Source: Halobacterium rubrum (GTDB taxonomy: Archaea; Halobacteriota; Halobacteria; Halobacteriales; Halobacteriaceae). Taken from it: a stretch of 64,000 nt of DNA. The notes beneath the pieces were generated by a model. The model saw only the letters and a program-made list of their open reading frames with translations. It had not been told where the DNA came from and made no database searches. A program made the translations under genes and the position numbers. The stretch is from NCBI RefSeq assembly GCF_021729015.1, contig NZ_JAJQQZ010000001.1, positions 868,001-932,000 of the forward strand, written 5' to 3'. Below, one piece after another: positions 34,801-45,315 of this stretch (the first letter of the stretch is position 1; each line of letters begins with the position of its first letter).

Positions 34801-35427
34801 ATGGCCATTGTGGGCCAACCGAGCCTGCGGGACCTCTTCGACGACGCGCCGACGCCGCACATCGCGCACCCCCCACACTCCCACCGGCGGGACTTCTACG
34901 TCGCCACCGACGGGTCGTACGCCAGCGACGGCGCCGGCCTCGGCGTCATCATCGAGACGCGGGACGGCGACCGCGTCGCGCGCCGGTCGGTGCCGGACGG
35001 CGCGCCGGACAACAACGTCGCGGAGTACCGTGCGCTCCACCTCGGACTCGACACGCTCGCGTCGCGTGCGCCGCCGGGCGCCAGCGTCGGCGTGCTCGTC
35101 GACCACGACGCGCTCGCCGCCGACGTCAACACCGCCGTGCTCGCGGCGCGCCGCCGGGACTACCGGCCGCTGCGGGAGTTCTCGGTCCCCAGCGAGGCCC
35201 GCCACCACTGGCGCGGCATCCGGGCTCGCGTCACCGGGTTCTCGGAGATTCGCGCCGCACAGGTCGACAGCAGTCGGAACCCGGCCCACGTCCTCGCGAA
35301 CGAGCCCGGCCAGTACGCCCACGTCAACGACGAGTCGGACCGCTGTCTGCTGCCGGACGCGACGACGCCCTCGTCGGACCCCCAGATTCCGCCGCCGTCG
35401 CGCTCGGACCGCCGCGCCGGCGACTGA
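34801..35427 (+). CDS. rnhA: Ribonuclease HI
   Basis: 208 residues. After a 30-residue N-terminal extension comes the RNase H1 core: TDGSYASDGAGLGVIIETRD with Asp37, NNVAEYRALHLGLDTL with Glu75, and VGVLVDHDALAADVN with Asp101. A tail of about 40 residues is disordered. It degrades the RNA of RNA/DNA hybrids. The N-terminal extension carries His/Pro residues but is not the eukaryote-type hybrid-binding domain. Known haloarchaeal type 1 RNases H have a similar N-terminal extension. Confidence 0.9.
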   Translation: MAIVGQPSLRDLFDDAPTPHIAHPPHSHRRDFYVATDGSYASDGAGLGVIIETRDGDRVARRSVPDGAPDNNVAEYRALHLGLDTLASRAPPGASVGVLVDHDALAADVNTAVLAARRRDYRPLREFSVPSEARHHWRGIRARVTGFSEIRAAQVDSSRNPAHVLANEPGQYAHVNDESDRCLLPDATTPSSDPQIPPPSRSDRRAGD

Positions 35428-35445
35428 CCGGCGGCGGACGCTTGC

Positions 35446-36216
35446 TCACCCCACCAGCAGTCTGACACCGACACTCGTGAGTACGACCAGCGTCAGCGCC
35501 TGCTTCGTGCCCTCGGAGAGCGAGGGTCTGATTCGCCGGCCCACAGCGACGCCGAGAACGCTGGGGACGGCGGCCGCCACGGAGACGGCGAACAGCCCGG
35601 AGCCACCGTAGAGGCCGAGCGCCGCGGCGGCGCCGACGCGAATCGTCGACACGCCCAGCAGCACCATTCCGAGCACGCCGACGAACGTCGACCGGTCGAG
35701 GGAAAGCGACCGGAGGTACGCCACCACCTGGATGCCGACGTTGCTCGCGCCGAACAGCAGCCCGGACGCGAACCCGAGCAGCGCCTTCGACGGACCATCC
35801 ACCCGGAAACACCGGTCGGCCAGCCACTGTTTCCCCGGGACGGAAACGAACGGCTGCGTGAACGCCGCGTAGACGAGCGTGAGCGCGCCGAGCGCGGACG
35901 TCAGCGGGCCGGCGGGGATGCTCTCGAGTGCCGCCATCCCGACGACGGTGCCGGCTGCGGCGGCCACGACGTACGGCCAGAACCGGCGGGCGCACGACTG
36001 CAGGGCGTCTCCGTCCAGTTCCCGGACGAGCGAGACGTTCGTCGCGAGCAGCGGGAGAATCAGGACGACGACGGCGTCGCTGGGCGCGAGCACACTCGCC
36101 AGCGTCGCGGTCGCCACGACGGCGAACCCGAAGCCCGTGATGCCCGTGACTGCGCCGGCGAACAACGCCACCGCGAACACCACCACCGTCACGTCGGTCG
36201 CGACGCCGAGTATCAC
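35446..36216 (-). CDS. TauE/SafE-family sulfite-exporter-like membrane protein
   Basis: 256 residues, eight predicted transmembrane helices. The start FAVALFAGAVTGITGFGFAV carries the GxxxGxGFG pattern of the family, and the second half repeats it in KALLGFASGLLFGASNVGIQ. Members are proposed anion (sulfite, organosulfonate) exporters. Substrate is not shown here. ATG at 36214-36216. Convergent with rnhA. Confidence 0.85.
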   Translation of the reverse strand: MILGVATDVTVVVFAVALFAGAVTGITGFGFAVVATATLASVLAPSDAVVVLILPLLATNVSLVRELDGDALQSCARRFWPYVVAAAAGTVVGMAALESIPAGPLTSALGALTLVYAAFTQPFVSVPGKQWLADRCFRVDGPSKALLGFASGLLFGASNVGIQVVAYLRSLSLDRSTFVGVLGMVLLGVSTIRVGAAAALGLYGGSGLFAVSVAAAVPSVLGVAVGRRIRPSLSEGTKQALTLVVLTSVGVRLLVG

Positions 36217-36270
36217 ACGCCAACCGGGACACCTGTCGACAAAAGCGTTCGGCCAGCCGACGGGCTGTGG

Positions 36271-36414
36271 CTACTCGGTGAGCGCGACGTAGCAGTAGCC
36301 CAGCAGCGCGCCGACACCGCCGCCAGCGCCGGCACCAGCCGGTGCGGCGCGCCGCGTGCGGGCGCGCACCTGGTCGTCGGTCCACTCGGTCGAACGGAGA
36401 GCGTCCAGCACCAT
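36271..36414 (-). CDS. Possible small protein with glycine-zipper tail
   Basis: A 47-residue frame, MVLDALRSTEWTDDQVRART followed by RRAAPAGAGAGGGVGALLGY and CYVALTE. The hydrophobic Gly/Ala segment could span a membrane. It lies between the TauE-like gene and maeB on the same strand. Codon use is acceptable, but the length is near the limit of what can be supported. No homologue known to me. Confidence 0.4.
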   Translation of the reverse strand: MVLDALRSTEWTDDQVRARTRRAAPAGAGAGGGVGALLGYCYVALTE

Positions 36415-36476
36415 GCGGGACAGAGCGGGCACCGGAAAGATAAAACGGGGTCGTCGAGTCGACGGCCGTCGGTGCG

Positions 36477-38726
<2,250 letters not shown>

Positions 38727-38862
38727 GGTTGGGACACCGCCGGCATCCCGCAAAAACCTGTCCCAATGCGTCGAACGCTGGTTCGTCGCGCGTCGAACTC
38801 GGTGTTCCCGTCGCGCTGGAGAACCCGACACGCATACGTACCCTTCGACCGGAATCCCCACC

Positions 38863-39696
38863 ATGGCTCGTCGCTCGTACCAGCTCGCGGCTGTGACGAC
38901 CGTACTCACGTTCGCGCTCATCCTCCTCGGAGAGTTCACCGCCGTCTCGGGCTCGGGTGCCACCTGCGGGCTCCAGTGGCCGGACTGCAGTGGACAGCTG
39001 CTCCCGTTCGGGCTGCCGGTCAACGACTTCATCGAGCAGTTCCACCGCTCGGTCGCGATGGTCGTCGGGTTCTTCATCCTCGGCACCGGCGCCGTCGCCT
39101 ACCGCAACTTCGACGACCGCGACATCCAGGTGTCAGGCGTCCTCTCGGTCGTCCTCCTGCCCGTGCAGGTGATTCTGGGCGGCACCACTGTCACCTTCAG
39201 TGGCCTCCTGCCGTGGGGGTACATGCCGCTCACGCAGGCCATCCACCACCTCGCCGCCATGGCCATCTTCGGCACCCTCATCTACACGACGCTCCGGATG
39301 CGAGAACACACCGGTCTCGGCCTCGGCCGCGTCCGCACGGCCGCGCTCGCCGGACTCGCGGCGCTCCCGCTGGAACTCGCGTTCTCCCGGAACACCATCT
39401 TCGCCATCTACGGCACGCGCGTCCAGTTGCTCCACCACACGTTCGAACTGGTCGTCTTCGCGGCCGCGCTCGCGGGCTGGGTGTGGGCGCGCCGGCGTGG
39501 TGCGAGCCGCGCTGGCACCGCCTGCGGGGCGACCGTCCTGCTCGTCGTCGTGCAGGTGTTGCTCGGCGTCGGTATCGTCGAGTTCTCCGCCGCTGTCCAG
39601 CTCTCGTACTACGCGCTGGCCGCCGCTGTCGCCGCGCTGCTCGTCGTCGCGGCCCGGGTCCGCGCCGGAACCGCCGCCAGCCCCACGGCGGCGTAG
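38863..39696 (+). CDS. ctaA: Heme A synthase-like protein (CtaA/COX15)
   Basis: 277 residues, eight predicted transmembrane helices. Four conserved haem-liganding histidines lie in IEQFHRSVAMVVG, LTQAIHHLAAMAIF and LLHHTFELVVFAA. A cysteine pair (TCGLQWPDCSG) follows the first helix, as in archaeal and Bacillus CtaA. It oxidises haem O to haem A for terminal oxidases. Archaeal forms of this size have the two 4-helix halves. The ATG at 38863 follows GCATACG at 38834, about 27 bases upstream. Confidence 0.9.
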   Translation: MARRSYQLAAVTTVLTFALILLGEFTAVSGSGATCGLQWPDCSGQLLPFGLPVNDFIEQFHRSVAMVVGFFILGTGAVAYRNFDDRDIQVSGVLSVVLLPVQVILGGTTVTFSGLLPWGYMPLTQAIHHLAAMAIFGTLIYTTLRMREHTGLGLGRVRTAALAGLAALPLELAFSRNTIFAIYGTRVQLLHHTFELVVFAAALAGWVWARRRGASRAGTACGATVLLVVVQVLLGVGIVEFSAAVQLSYYALAAAVAALLVVAARVRAGTAASPTAA

Positions 39697-39722
39697 CGGC
39701 GCGCGAATCCTGCACCGGATGG

Positions 39723-39731
39723 TGTATTTAT
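39723..39731 (+). promoter_or_regulatory. TATA box of the amino-acid ABC operon
   Basis: GTATTTATG in a GC-rich background, about 35 bases before the ATG at 39760. Gives a very short leader. Confidence 0.5.
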
Positions 39732-39759
39732 GTACAGGGGGGTTCTATCGAAGCCCATC

Positions 39760-40551
39760 ATGTCGAACATGGACAGACGCACGTACCTGAAGTCCGTCGG
39801 CGGTACCGGTGTCGCACTGACGCTCGCTGGCTGCACCAGTCTCACCGGCGACGGCGGCAACGCCGACACCATCACGCCCGGGACGGCGTCGGGCTTCCCG
39901 CCGTTCGAGTTCGTCAACGACAGCGGCGACCTCGTCGGCTTCGACATCGACCTGCTCACCGAGGTCGTCGACCGCACCGACTACGAGCTCGGCGAGTGGG
40001 AGGACCTCGAGTTCGGCCAGCTCATCACGTCGCTGGACAACGGCAACATCGACGTCATCGCGGCGGCGATGACCATCAACGACGAACGCGACCAGACGAT
40101 CGACTTCTCGGACCCATACTACGACGCCAACCAGGCCGTCCTCGTCCGCGAGGACGCCGACTTCCGCCCGGGGAGCCGCGACGACCTCGGGGACCGCCCC
40201 GTCGGGGCACAGACGGGGACCACCGGCGAAGACGAGGTAGACGCCCTCGTCGAAGACGGCATCATCGCCGGCGGCCAGAAGTCCACGTACGGGAACTACG
40301 TGCTCGCGGTCCAGGACCTCGTGAACGGCAACGTCGACGCCGTCATCGTCGACACGCCGGTCGCGGAGACGTTCGTCTCGAACCGCGCGGTCGTCACCGC
40401 GTTCACCATCGAGACCGGCGAACAGTACGGCTTCGGCGTCCCCGAGGGCGGCGAGGAGCTCCAGACCGCACTCAACGACGGTCTCGCCGAGGTCCAGGAC
40501 GACGGCACGTTCCAGGACCTGACCGAGGAGTGGTTCGCCAGCGGCGAGTAA
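39760..40551 (+). CDS. Amino-acid ABC transporter substrate-binding lipoprotein
   Basis: 263 residues. A Tat-type signal (DRRTYLKSVGGTGVALTLAGC) ends in the lipobox LAGC, so the protein is lipid-anchored outside. The mature part is an SBP_bac_3 (polar amino acid) fold: GFPPFEFVNDSGDLVGFDID, AAAMTINDERDQTIDFSDPY, and VDAVIVDTPVAETFV. The ligand is probably glutamine, arginine or similar. It heads the operon binding protein-permease-ATPase-permease. The ATG at 39769 (MDRRTYL) is an equally possible start. Confidence 0.9.
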   Translation: MSNMDRRTYLKSVGGTGVALTLAGCTSLTGDGGNADTITPGTASGFPPFEFVNDSGDLVGFDIDLLTEVVDRTDYELGEWEDLEFGQLITSLDNGNIDVIAAAMTINDERDQTIDFSDPYYDANQAVLVREDADFRPGSRDDLGDRPVGAQTGTTGEDEVDALVEDGIIAGGQKSTYGNYVLAVQDLVNGNVDAVIVDTPVAETFVSNRAVVTAFTIETGEQYGFGVPEGGEELQTALNDGLAEVQDDGTFQDLTEEWFASGE

Positions 40552-40557
40552 CACTCG

Positions 40558-41241
40558 ATGGACTCCGTCTTTCTGTCGGCACAGCCGCTCGGCGACTGGG
40601 AGTTCGTCTGGCAGCAGCGCCAGTTCTTCGTCGAGGGCACGCGCATCGCCGTCGAGCTGACGTTCTACAGCATCGTGCTCGGGTTCATCCTCGGGCTGCC
40701 AGCGGGCGTCGTCGAGGCGTACGGCGGCCCGTACTCGAAGGGCGTCGTGCGACCCGTCGGCGTCGCCATCCGCGGCACGCCGATTCTGGTCATCATCGCC
40801 ATCACGTACTTCGCGTTCGGCGTCTCGCCGGCGTTCCTCGCGGCGACGCTCGCGCTCGGCGTGCGCTCGGCGGCCTACCAGAGCCAGATCTTCCGGGGCG
40901 CCATCGAGAGCGTCGAGGGCGGCCAGATGGAGGCCGCGCGCGCGGTCGGCCTCTCGAAACTGGACGCCATCCGGCACGTCGTCCTTCCGCAGGCGCTGCG
41001 GCGGTCTGTCCCGGGCTTCCAGAACGAGTTCACCATCGTCCTCAAGGACACCAGCATCGCGTACGCGATCGGCGTCGCGGAACTCCTCAAGCGCAGCTAC
41101 GACCTCTTCTCGCTGCAGACGTCGGCCGCCCTCGAGGTGTTCCTCGCGGCGTCGCTCATCTACTTCGTGTTGACGTTCAGCGTCAACCGCGGCATCGAAG
41201 TACTCAACGACCGGGTCGCGATTCCCGGAGGTAACTACTAA
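40558..41241 (+). CDS. Amino-acid ABC transporter permease (first)
   Basis: 227 residues. HisM/GlnP-type permease with five helices. The EAA loop interacting with the ATPase is GQMEAARAVGLSKLDAIRHV, followed by LPQALRRSVPGFQNEF. It starts six bases after the binding-protein stop and overlaps the ATPase gene by one base. Expected to pair with the second permease or a copy of itself. Confidence 0.9.
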   Translation: MDSVFLSAQPLGDWEFVWQQRQFFVEGTRIAVELTFYSIVLGFILGLPAGVVEAYGGPYSKGVVRPVGVAIRGTPILVIIAITYFAFGVSPAFLAATLALGVRSAAYQSQIFRGAIESVEGGQMEAARAVGLSKLDAIRHVVLPQALRRSVPGFQNEFTIVLKDTSIAYAIGVAELLKRSYDLFSLQTSAALEVFLAASLIYFVLTFSVNRGIEVLNDRVAIPGGNY

Positions 41242-41990
41242 TGGCTGAGAACAGACTCCTGGACGTCGTCGACGTCCACCAGAGCTACGGCGAGGAACGT
41301 GTGTTGGAAGGCATCTCCTTCGAGATGGACCGCCAGGACGTGAAAGTCCTGGTCGGCCCCTCGGGGTCGGGGAAGTCGACGATGCTGCGGTGCATCAACC
41401 GACTCACCGACATCGACGAGGGCGAAATCGCTCTCGACGGCGAGTCCATCTACGACATGAACCAGAACGACCTCCGGCGGCAGGTCGGGATGGTGTTCCA
41501 GGACTTCAACCTCTTCGCGCACCTCACCGCCCTCGAGAACGTCACGCTGGGCCTCAAGCGCGTCCGCGACATGAGCGAGCCCGACGCCGTCGAGAAGGCC
41601 GCCCGGCAACTGGAGTCGGTCGGCCTCCGCGAGCAGGCGAACTCCTACCCAGCCGAGCTCTCCGGCGGCCAGAAGCAGCGCGTCGGCATCGCTCGCGCGC
41701 TCGCGATGGACCCGAAGCTGATGCTGTTCGACGAGCCGACGTCGGCGCTGGACCCCGAGCTCATCGGCGAAGTCCTCGAGGTGATGCGGGACCTCGCCGA
41801 GGAGGGGATGACGATGCTCGTCGTCACCCACGAGATGGGGTTCGCGCGACAGGCCGCCACCGACGTCCTCTTCCTCGAGGACGGGGAGCTCGTCGAACAG
41901 GGGCCGCCGGACCAGCTGTTCGAGGCGCCCGAACAGGACCGGACCAGAGACTTCCTGGGGCGGCTCACCTCGCTGCACGGCGACCAATGA
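41241..41990 (+). CDS. Amino-acid ABC transporter ATP-binding protein
   Basis: 249 residues with all NBD motifs: Walker A VGPSGSGKST (around residue 38), Q-loop QVGMVFQDFNLFAHLT, signature LSGGQKQR, Walker B LMLFDEPTSALDPE, and switch His in VVTHEMGFARQ. The short family length and the FQDFNLF motif mark the GlnQ/HisP polar amino-acid group. It sits between the two permease genes with ATGA overlaps on both sides. Confidence 0.95.
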   Translation: MAENRLLDVVDVHQSYGEERVLEGISFEMDRQDVKVLVGPSGSGKSTMLRCINRLTDIDEGEIALDGESIYDMNQNDLRRQVGMVFQDFNLFAHLTALENVTLGLKRVRDMSEPDAVEKAARQLESVGLREQANSYPAELSGGQKQRVGIARALAMDPKLMLFDEPTSALDPELIGEVLEVMRDLAEEGMTMLVVTHEMGFARQAATDVLFLEDGELVEQGPPDQLFEAPEQDRTRDFLGRLTSLHGDQ

Positions 41991-42931
41991 CGCGGTCGAC
42001 GAAGCGCGCCGTCCGGGACGGGGCGCTGGCCGTGTTCTGGCTGTGGTTCGGTGCCCGGCTGCTCAACGACTGGTTCGGCGGCGTGTTCGTGGCGGCCGGC
42101 GAGCCGTTCTTCGACCCGCAGCCGGTAGCCGACGCGTCCACGGCGCTGCGGGAGGCGGTGGCCGGCACCGGCGTGCTCGGCGAGCCGGTCGGCTGGGTCG
42201 CGAACGGCCTCGGGTCGCTGTCGTTCGCCATGACGTACCTCCCGGACCTCGCCGCCGGCGCGTGGCTCACGGTCGTGCTCACGATCTTCGCCACCATCTT
42301 CGGGCTGGTGCTGGCGGTGCCGCTGGCCGCAGCCCGCGTCTACGGCCGCGTCACCCACTGGGTCGCGCTGGCGTTCATCGAACTCATCCGGGGGACGCCG
42401 CTGCTCGCGCAGCTGTTCGTGCTGTACTACGCGCTCCCGCTGTCGCGGTGGTTCGCCGCGGTGCCGTACCTCGGCAGCGGCATCGTACCCGAGCAGGCCG
42501 TCTGGGTCGCCGTCGTCGGCTTCACCATCAACAGCGCGGCCTACCAGGCCGAGTACATCCGGGGGTCTATCGAGGGCATCGACCCCGGCCAGCTCGTCGC
42601 CGCCCGGTCCATCGGGCTCTCCCGCGTGCAGGGCATCCGGTACGTCGTCATGCCGCAGGCGCTGCGGTTCGCCATCCCGTCGTGGACGAACGAGCTCGTC
42701 TACCTCACGAAGTACTCCTCGCTGGCGGCGTTCATCACGGTCGGCGAGCTGTTCCACGCCGCTCGGGCCGCCGCCTACGCCAACTACCGGTTCCTCGACC
42801 TGTTCCTGCTGGCGGCTGTGGTCTACCTCGCACTCGTGCTGTCCGCGACGACGGTCATGGAGTGGGTGCGCGGGCGCGTCGCCATCCCCGGCGTCGGCGG
42901 CTCCGGCGACGGACGGATGTCCGCCGACTAG
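41987..42931 (+). CDS. Amino-acid ABC transporter permease (second)
   Basis: 314 residues. An N-terminal extension (about 75 residues) with an extra hydrophobic segment (LAVFWLWFGARLLNDWFGG) precedes the HisM-type permease core. The core starts GAWLTVVLTIFATIFGLVLA, and the EAA loop is GQLVAARSIGLSRVQGIRYV followed by MPQALRFAIPSW. The ATG overlaps the ATPase stop (ATGA). The presence of two different permeases suggests a heterodimer in the membrane. The extension may face outside and contact the binding protein. Confidence 0.9.
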   Translation: MTRSTKRAVRDGALAVFWLWFGARLLNDWFGGVFVAAGEPFFDPQPVADASTALREAVAGTGVLGEPVGWVANGLGSLSFAMTYLPDLAAGAWLTVVLTIFATIFGLVLAVPLAAARVYGRVTHWVALAFIELIRGTPLLAQLFVLYYALPLSRWFAAVPYLGSGIVPEQAVWVAVVGFTINSAAYQAEYIRGSIEGIDPGQLVAARSIGLSRVQGIRYVVMPQALRFAIPSWTNELVYLTKYSSLAAFITVGELFHAARAAAYANYRFLDLFLLAAVVYLALVLSATTVMEWVRGRVAIPGVGGSGDGRMSAD

Positions 42932-42943
42932 GCAGCGCCCGCT

Positions 42944-44410
42944 TCAGAAGAACTCGTCGAGACCGCGCTGGCTCTCGTCGTCGCCGGAATCGCGGTCCTC
43001 GCTCGCGGCCTCGTCTTCGTCGTCCTGATCGACGAGCACGTCCTGCCCGTCATCGTCCCCGTCGGCGTCGTCTCCGCCGTCGTCGCTCTCGCTCAGAGTC
43101 GCGCCCTCGAAGGCGCCGCCGGAGTGGTCGACGGCCGCCTCCTCCCGGAGTTCCTCGGCGTCAGCGACGATGGATTCCACCTTGTTCGTCGTCTCCCCGG
43201 AGCCCGTGACGAACGAGACGTGTTCCTCCTGCATGTCGTAGGCGGCCGTCATCGCCACCGTCAGCTCCCGGTTCTTGCAGTGGTGGGTCATCGCCGCGAG
43301 GAACGGCAACACGTCGTTGCGCGCCGTCGCCATGCTGCAGCCCGCGGTCTCGGCGATGTGGCGGGCGACGTAGTCGCGCTTCTCCCGGGTCGCCCGCGAA
43401 CTCCCGAGCTTCCGCCAGTAGCTCGGCGGGCCGTAGCGCGTCCAGCCGCCGTGGTCGTGCTGGCGCGAGGCTGCGACGCCCGCCGCGATGTTGTCGGTCG
43501 CGTACCGCCAGTACGAGTAGTTCTGGGTCGCCCGCACCCGGCCGAGCCAGATGTCGGCGTTCGACAGGAACTCGTAGGCCACCGCGAGCTCGTCGCCGTA
43601 GTAGTCCTTCGGGACGTTGTCCTCGACCCAGTTCAGGAGGTCGTCCGGCGTTTCGTCGACGTCGTAGGCCGCCTGCAGCGCCTCCTCGGCGCCGTGGGTC
43701 TTGATGAGGCCGTCGAGGAAGTCGAAGACGCCCTCCGACCGGTCGCGCTCCCCCATCACCACGTCGTCCTCGGTGAGTTTGCGGTCGGTCTCCGCGAGCG
43801 CCTGCAGGTCGTTGACCGCCGACCGCAGGTCCCCGGCGTTCTGCTCGGCGATGGCCTTCAACGCGTCCTCGTCGTACTCCACGTCCTCCCGCCGACAGAT
43901 GTCCCGCAGCACCGGGACGATGGAGCGCTTCGAGACGTCCCGGAACTCGATGTCCTGCGTGGCGTTCCGGAGCGTCGAACTCATGTCGTAGTACTCGTTG
44001 GCGACGAGGACGATGGGCTGTGGGGACTCCTTGACGAGTCGCGTGATGGCGGCGCTGCCACCCCTGTCGACGTTCCCGTGGAGGTTGTCCGCCTCGTCCA
44101 GCAGGACGAGCTTCTTCCCGCTGGAGCCGCCGGTGAGCGTCCCGGACTTCGCCGCTTCGCCCGCGACGCGCTCGACCACGTCGGCCGTGCGCTGGTCGCT
44201 GGCGTTCAACTCCACGACGTCCCAGCCGGCGTCGCTCGCGAGCGCGTGCGCCGCCGACGTCTTCCCGACGCCGGGGCTGCCGTGGACGACGACCGCCTCC
44301 CGGTGGTCCTCCCACGTCTCCGCCCACTCCGCCAGCGCGTCGCGGGCCTTGTCGTTGCCGCGCACCTCGGAGAGCGACGACGGACGGTACTTCTCCGTCC
44401 AGTCTACCAT
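42944..44410 (-). CDS. rfcL: Replication factor C large subunit
   Basis: 488 residues, clamp loader that opens PCNA. AAA+ core: WTEKYRPSSLSEVRGN, Walker A HGSPGVGKTSAAHAL (about 43-57), Walker B LVLLDEADNL, sensor 1 IVLVANEYY. The C-terminal collar has YSYWRYATDNIAAGVA. An acidic low-complexity linker ends in QRGLDEFF, a PIP box for PCNA binding. The start at 44410 (ATG) or 44416 (ATG two codons earlier) begins the conserved MVDWTEKYRP. An open frame continues upstream to 44785, but this is the palindrome array, not protein. Confidence 0.96.
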   Translation of the reverse strand: MVDWTEKYRPSSLSEVRGNDKARDALAEWAETWEDHREAVVVHGSPGVGKTSAAHALASDAGWDVVELNASDQRTADVVERVAGEAAKSGTLTGGSSGKKLVLLDEADNLHGNVDRGGSAAITRLVKESPQPIVLVANEYYDMSSTLRNATQDIEFRDVSKRSIVPVLRDICRREDVEYDEDALKAIAEQNAGDLRSAVNDLQALAETDRKLTEDDVVMGERDRSEGVFDFLDGLIKTHGAEEALQAAYDVDETPDDLLNWVEDNVPKDYYGDELAVAYEFLSNADIWLGRVRATQNYSYWRYATDNIAAGVAASRQHDHGGWTRYGPPSYWRKLGSSRATREKRDYVARHIAETAGCSMATARNDVLPFLAAMTHHCKNRELTVAMTAAYDMQEEHVSFVTGSGETTNKVESIVADAEELREEAAVDHSGGAFEGATLSESDDGGDDADGDDDGQDVLVDQDDEDEAASEDRDSGDDESQRGLDEFF

Positions 44411-44868
44411 TGGCATCCGGTAGGGAGGAGTTCCGGTTAGGTGTTGCGGAGCGCGTGGCCGAGCGAAGCGAGGCCACGTTATCGTGAGCGGCGACCACCG
44501 GGAGCCGCGAACAGCGTTCCCGAGCAGCGCGAGGGAACGAGGCGGAGCGGGGAGCGCAGCGACCCGCGGAGCGCGTGCTCGACCGAAGGGAGAGCACGGT
44601 ATGGTGAGCGGGGAGCGCAGCGACCCGCGAACAGCGTTCCCGAACGGAGTGAGGGAACGGGCCGGACGAACGGCGAGCGTAGTGAGCCGTGAGGAGCGCG
44701 TGGCCGAGCAAAGCGAGGCCACGTTAGAGCGAGCGGGGAGCGCAGCGACCCGCGAGCCGCGTGGGGACGACTGGAGGGAGAGCACGTTGGAGCGAGCACA
44801 CCCCGACTTCCGGGGAAGCCGTCGAGTCAGCCCGTACAGTTTTGCGGTGTGGCGTGGTACGTGTGTCC
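44411..44868. other. Non-coding region carrying the GA-palindrome array
   Basis: Holds the array (44454-44753). A degenerate copy follows to about 44786, and a plain spacer of about 80 bases lies before the pyridoxamine-oxidase-like gene. Long open frames here arise from the biased composition and are not believed to be genes. Confidence 0.7.
44454..44753 (+). repeat. Array of ten interrupted palindromes with GA...GA cores
   Basis: Ten units, each with 5-7 base complementary arms and exactly 11 bases between. Unit spans are 44454-44478, 44488-44508, 44515-44539, 44547-44567, 44574-44598, 44608-44628, 44635-44659, 44670-44690, 44699-44723 and 44733-44753. Arm types are CGTGGCC (twice), CGTTCCC (twice), GCGGG (three times), CGTGCTC, GCGGC and ACGGC. 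Long-arm and short-arm units alternate, giving about five dimers of roughly 61 bases. All ten cores start GA and end GA; core positions 3 and 9 are complementary (one G/T) and 4 and 8 are always C and G, around a three-base loop that is GNA in seven of ten. Confidence 0.85.
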
Positions 44869-45315
44869 ATGAGTGATTCGCGAGCGGTCCACCTCGACGA
44901 GGCGGAGCGTGAAGCCTTCCTGGGTGCGGGCGGCACCGGCGTCATGTCGTTCGCTAACGGGGAGGGGCCGCCGCACTCGATTCCCGTCTCGTACGGCTAC
45001 GACGCGGACACTGGGTCGTTCTTCTTCAGGCTGGCGTACGACGCGGACACGGAGAAGCCGGGGCCGGAGGACGTGGCGGTCTCGTTCGTGGTGCACGAGG
45101 AGACCGACGAGGGCTGGCGGAGCGTCGTGGCGAAAGGCGAACTGCAGTCGACCGACGACGACGACGTGTCGACGGAGGCACTGGAGGCGCTGCGGCGGGT
45201 GGACATCCCGCTGGTGGACGTCTTCGAGCGGCCGACGGTGGAGACCGACTTCGAGTTCTTCCGGCTGCGGACCGACGACGTGACGGGGCGCAAGGAGGCG
45301 CCGCCGGGGGAGTGA
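44869..45315 (+). CDS. Pyridoxamine 5'-phosphate oxidase-family protein
   Basis: 148 residues with the split-barrel flavin-binding fold. It starts with helix SRAVHLDEAEREAFLGAGGT, then GVMSFANGEGPPHSIPVSYG, FFFRLAYDADTEKPGPED and AVSFVVHEETDEGWRSVV. This is the compact archaeal group often annotated as PPOX-class. It may bind FMN or F420; the ligand is not decidable. ATG at 44869. Its stop overlaps the start of the following GNAT gene. Confidence 0.82.
   Translation: MSDSRAVHLDEAEREAFLGAGGTGVMSFANGEGPPHSIPVSYGYDADTGSFFFRLAYDADTEKPGPEDVAVSFVVHEETDEGWRSVVAKGELQSTDDDDVSTEALEALRRVDIPLVDVFERPTVETDFEFFRLRTDDVTGRKEAPPGE

Noticed and set aside
39715-39760. Longer start for the binding protein at 39730
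   Set aside because: The ATG at 39730 lies within the TATA-box region; the Tat signal begins at 39760 or 39769.
44454-44753. CRISPR array
   Set aside because: Repeats are palindromic units with variable arms and a constant core. Spacers of 30-40 unique bases between identical repeats and cas genes are absent.
44411-44785. Open reading frame extending rfcL by about 125 residues at its N-terminus
   Set aside because: The extension is the palindrome array read through. Its residues are low-complexity Arg/Ala/Ser, and the conserved start MVDWTEKYRP lies at 44410.
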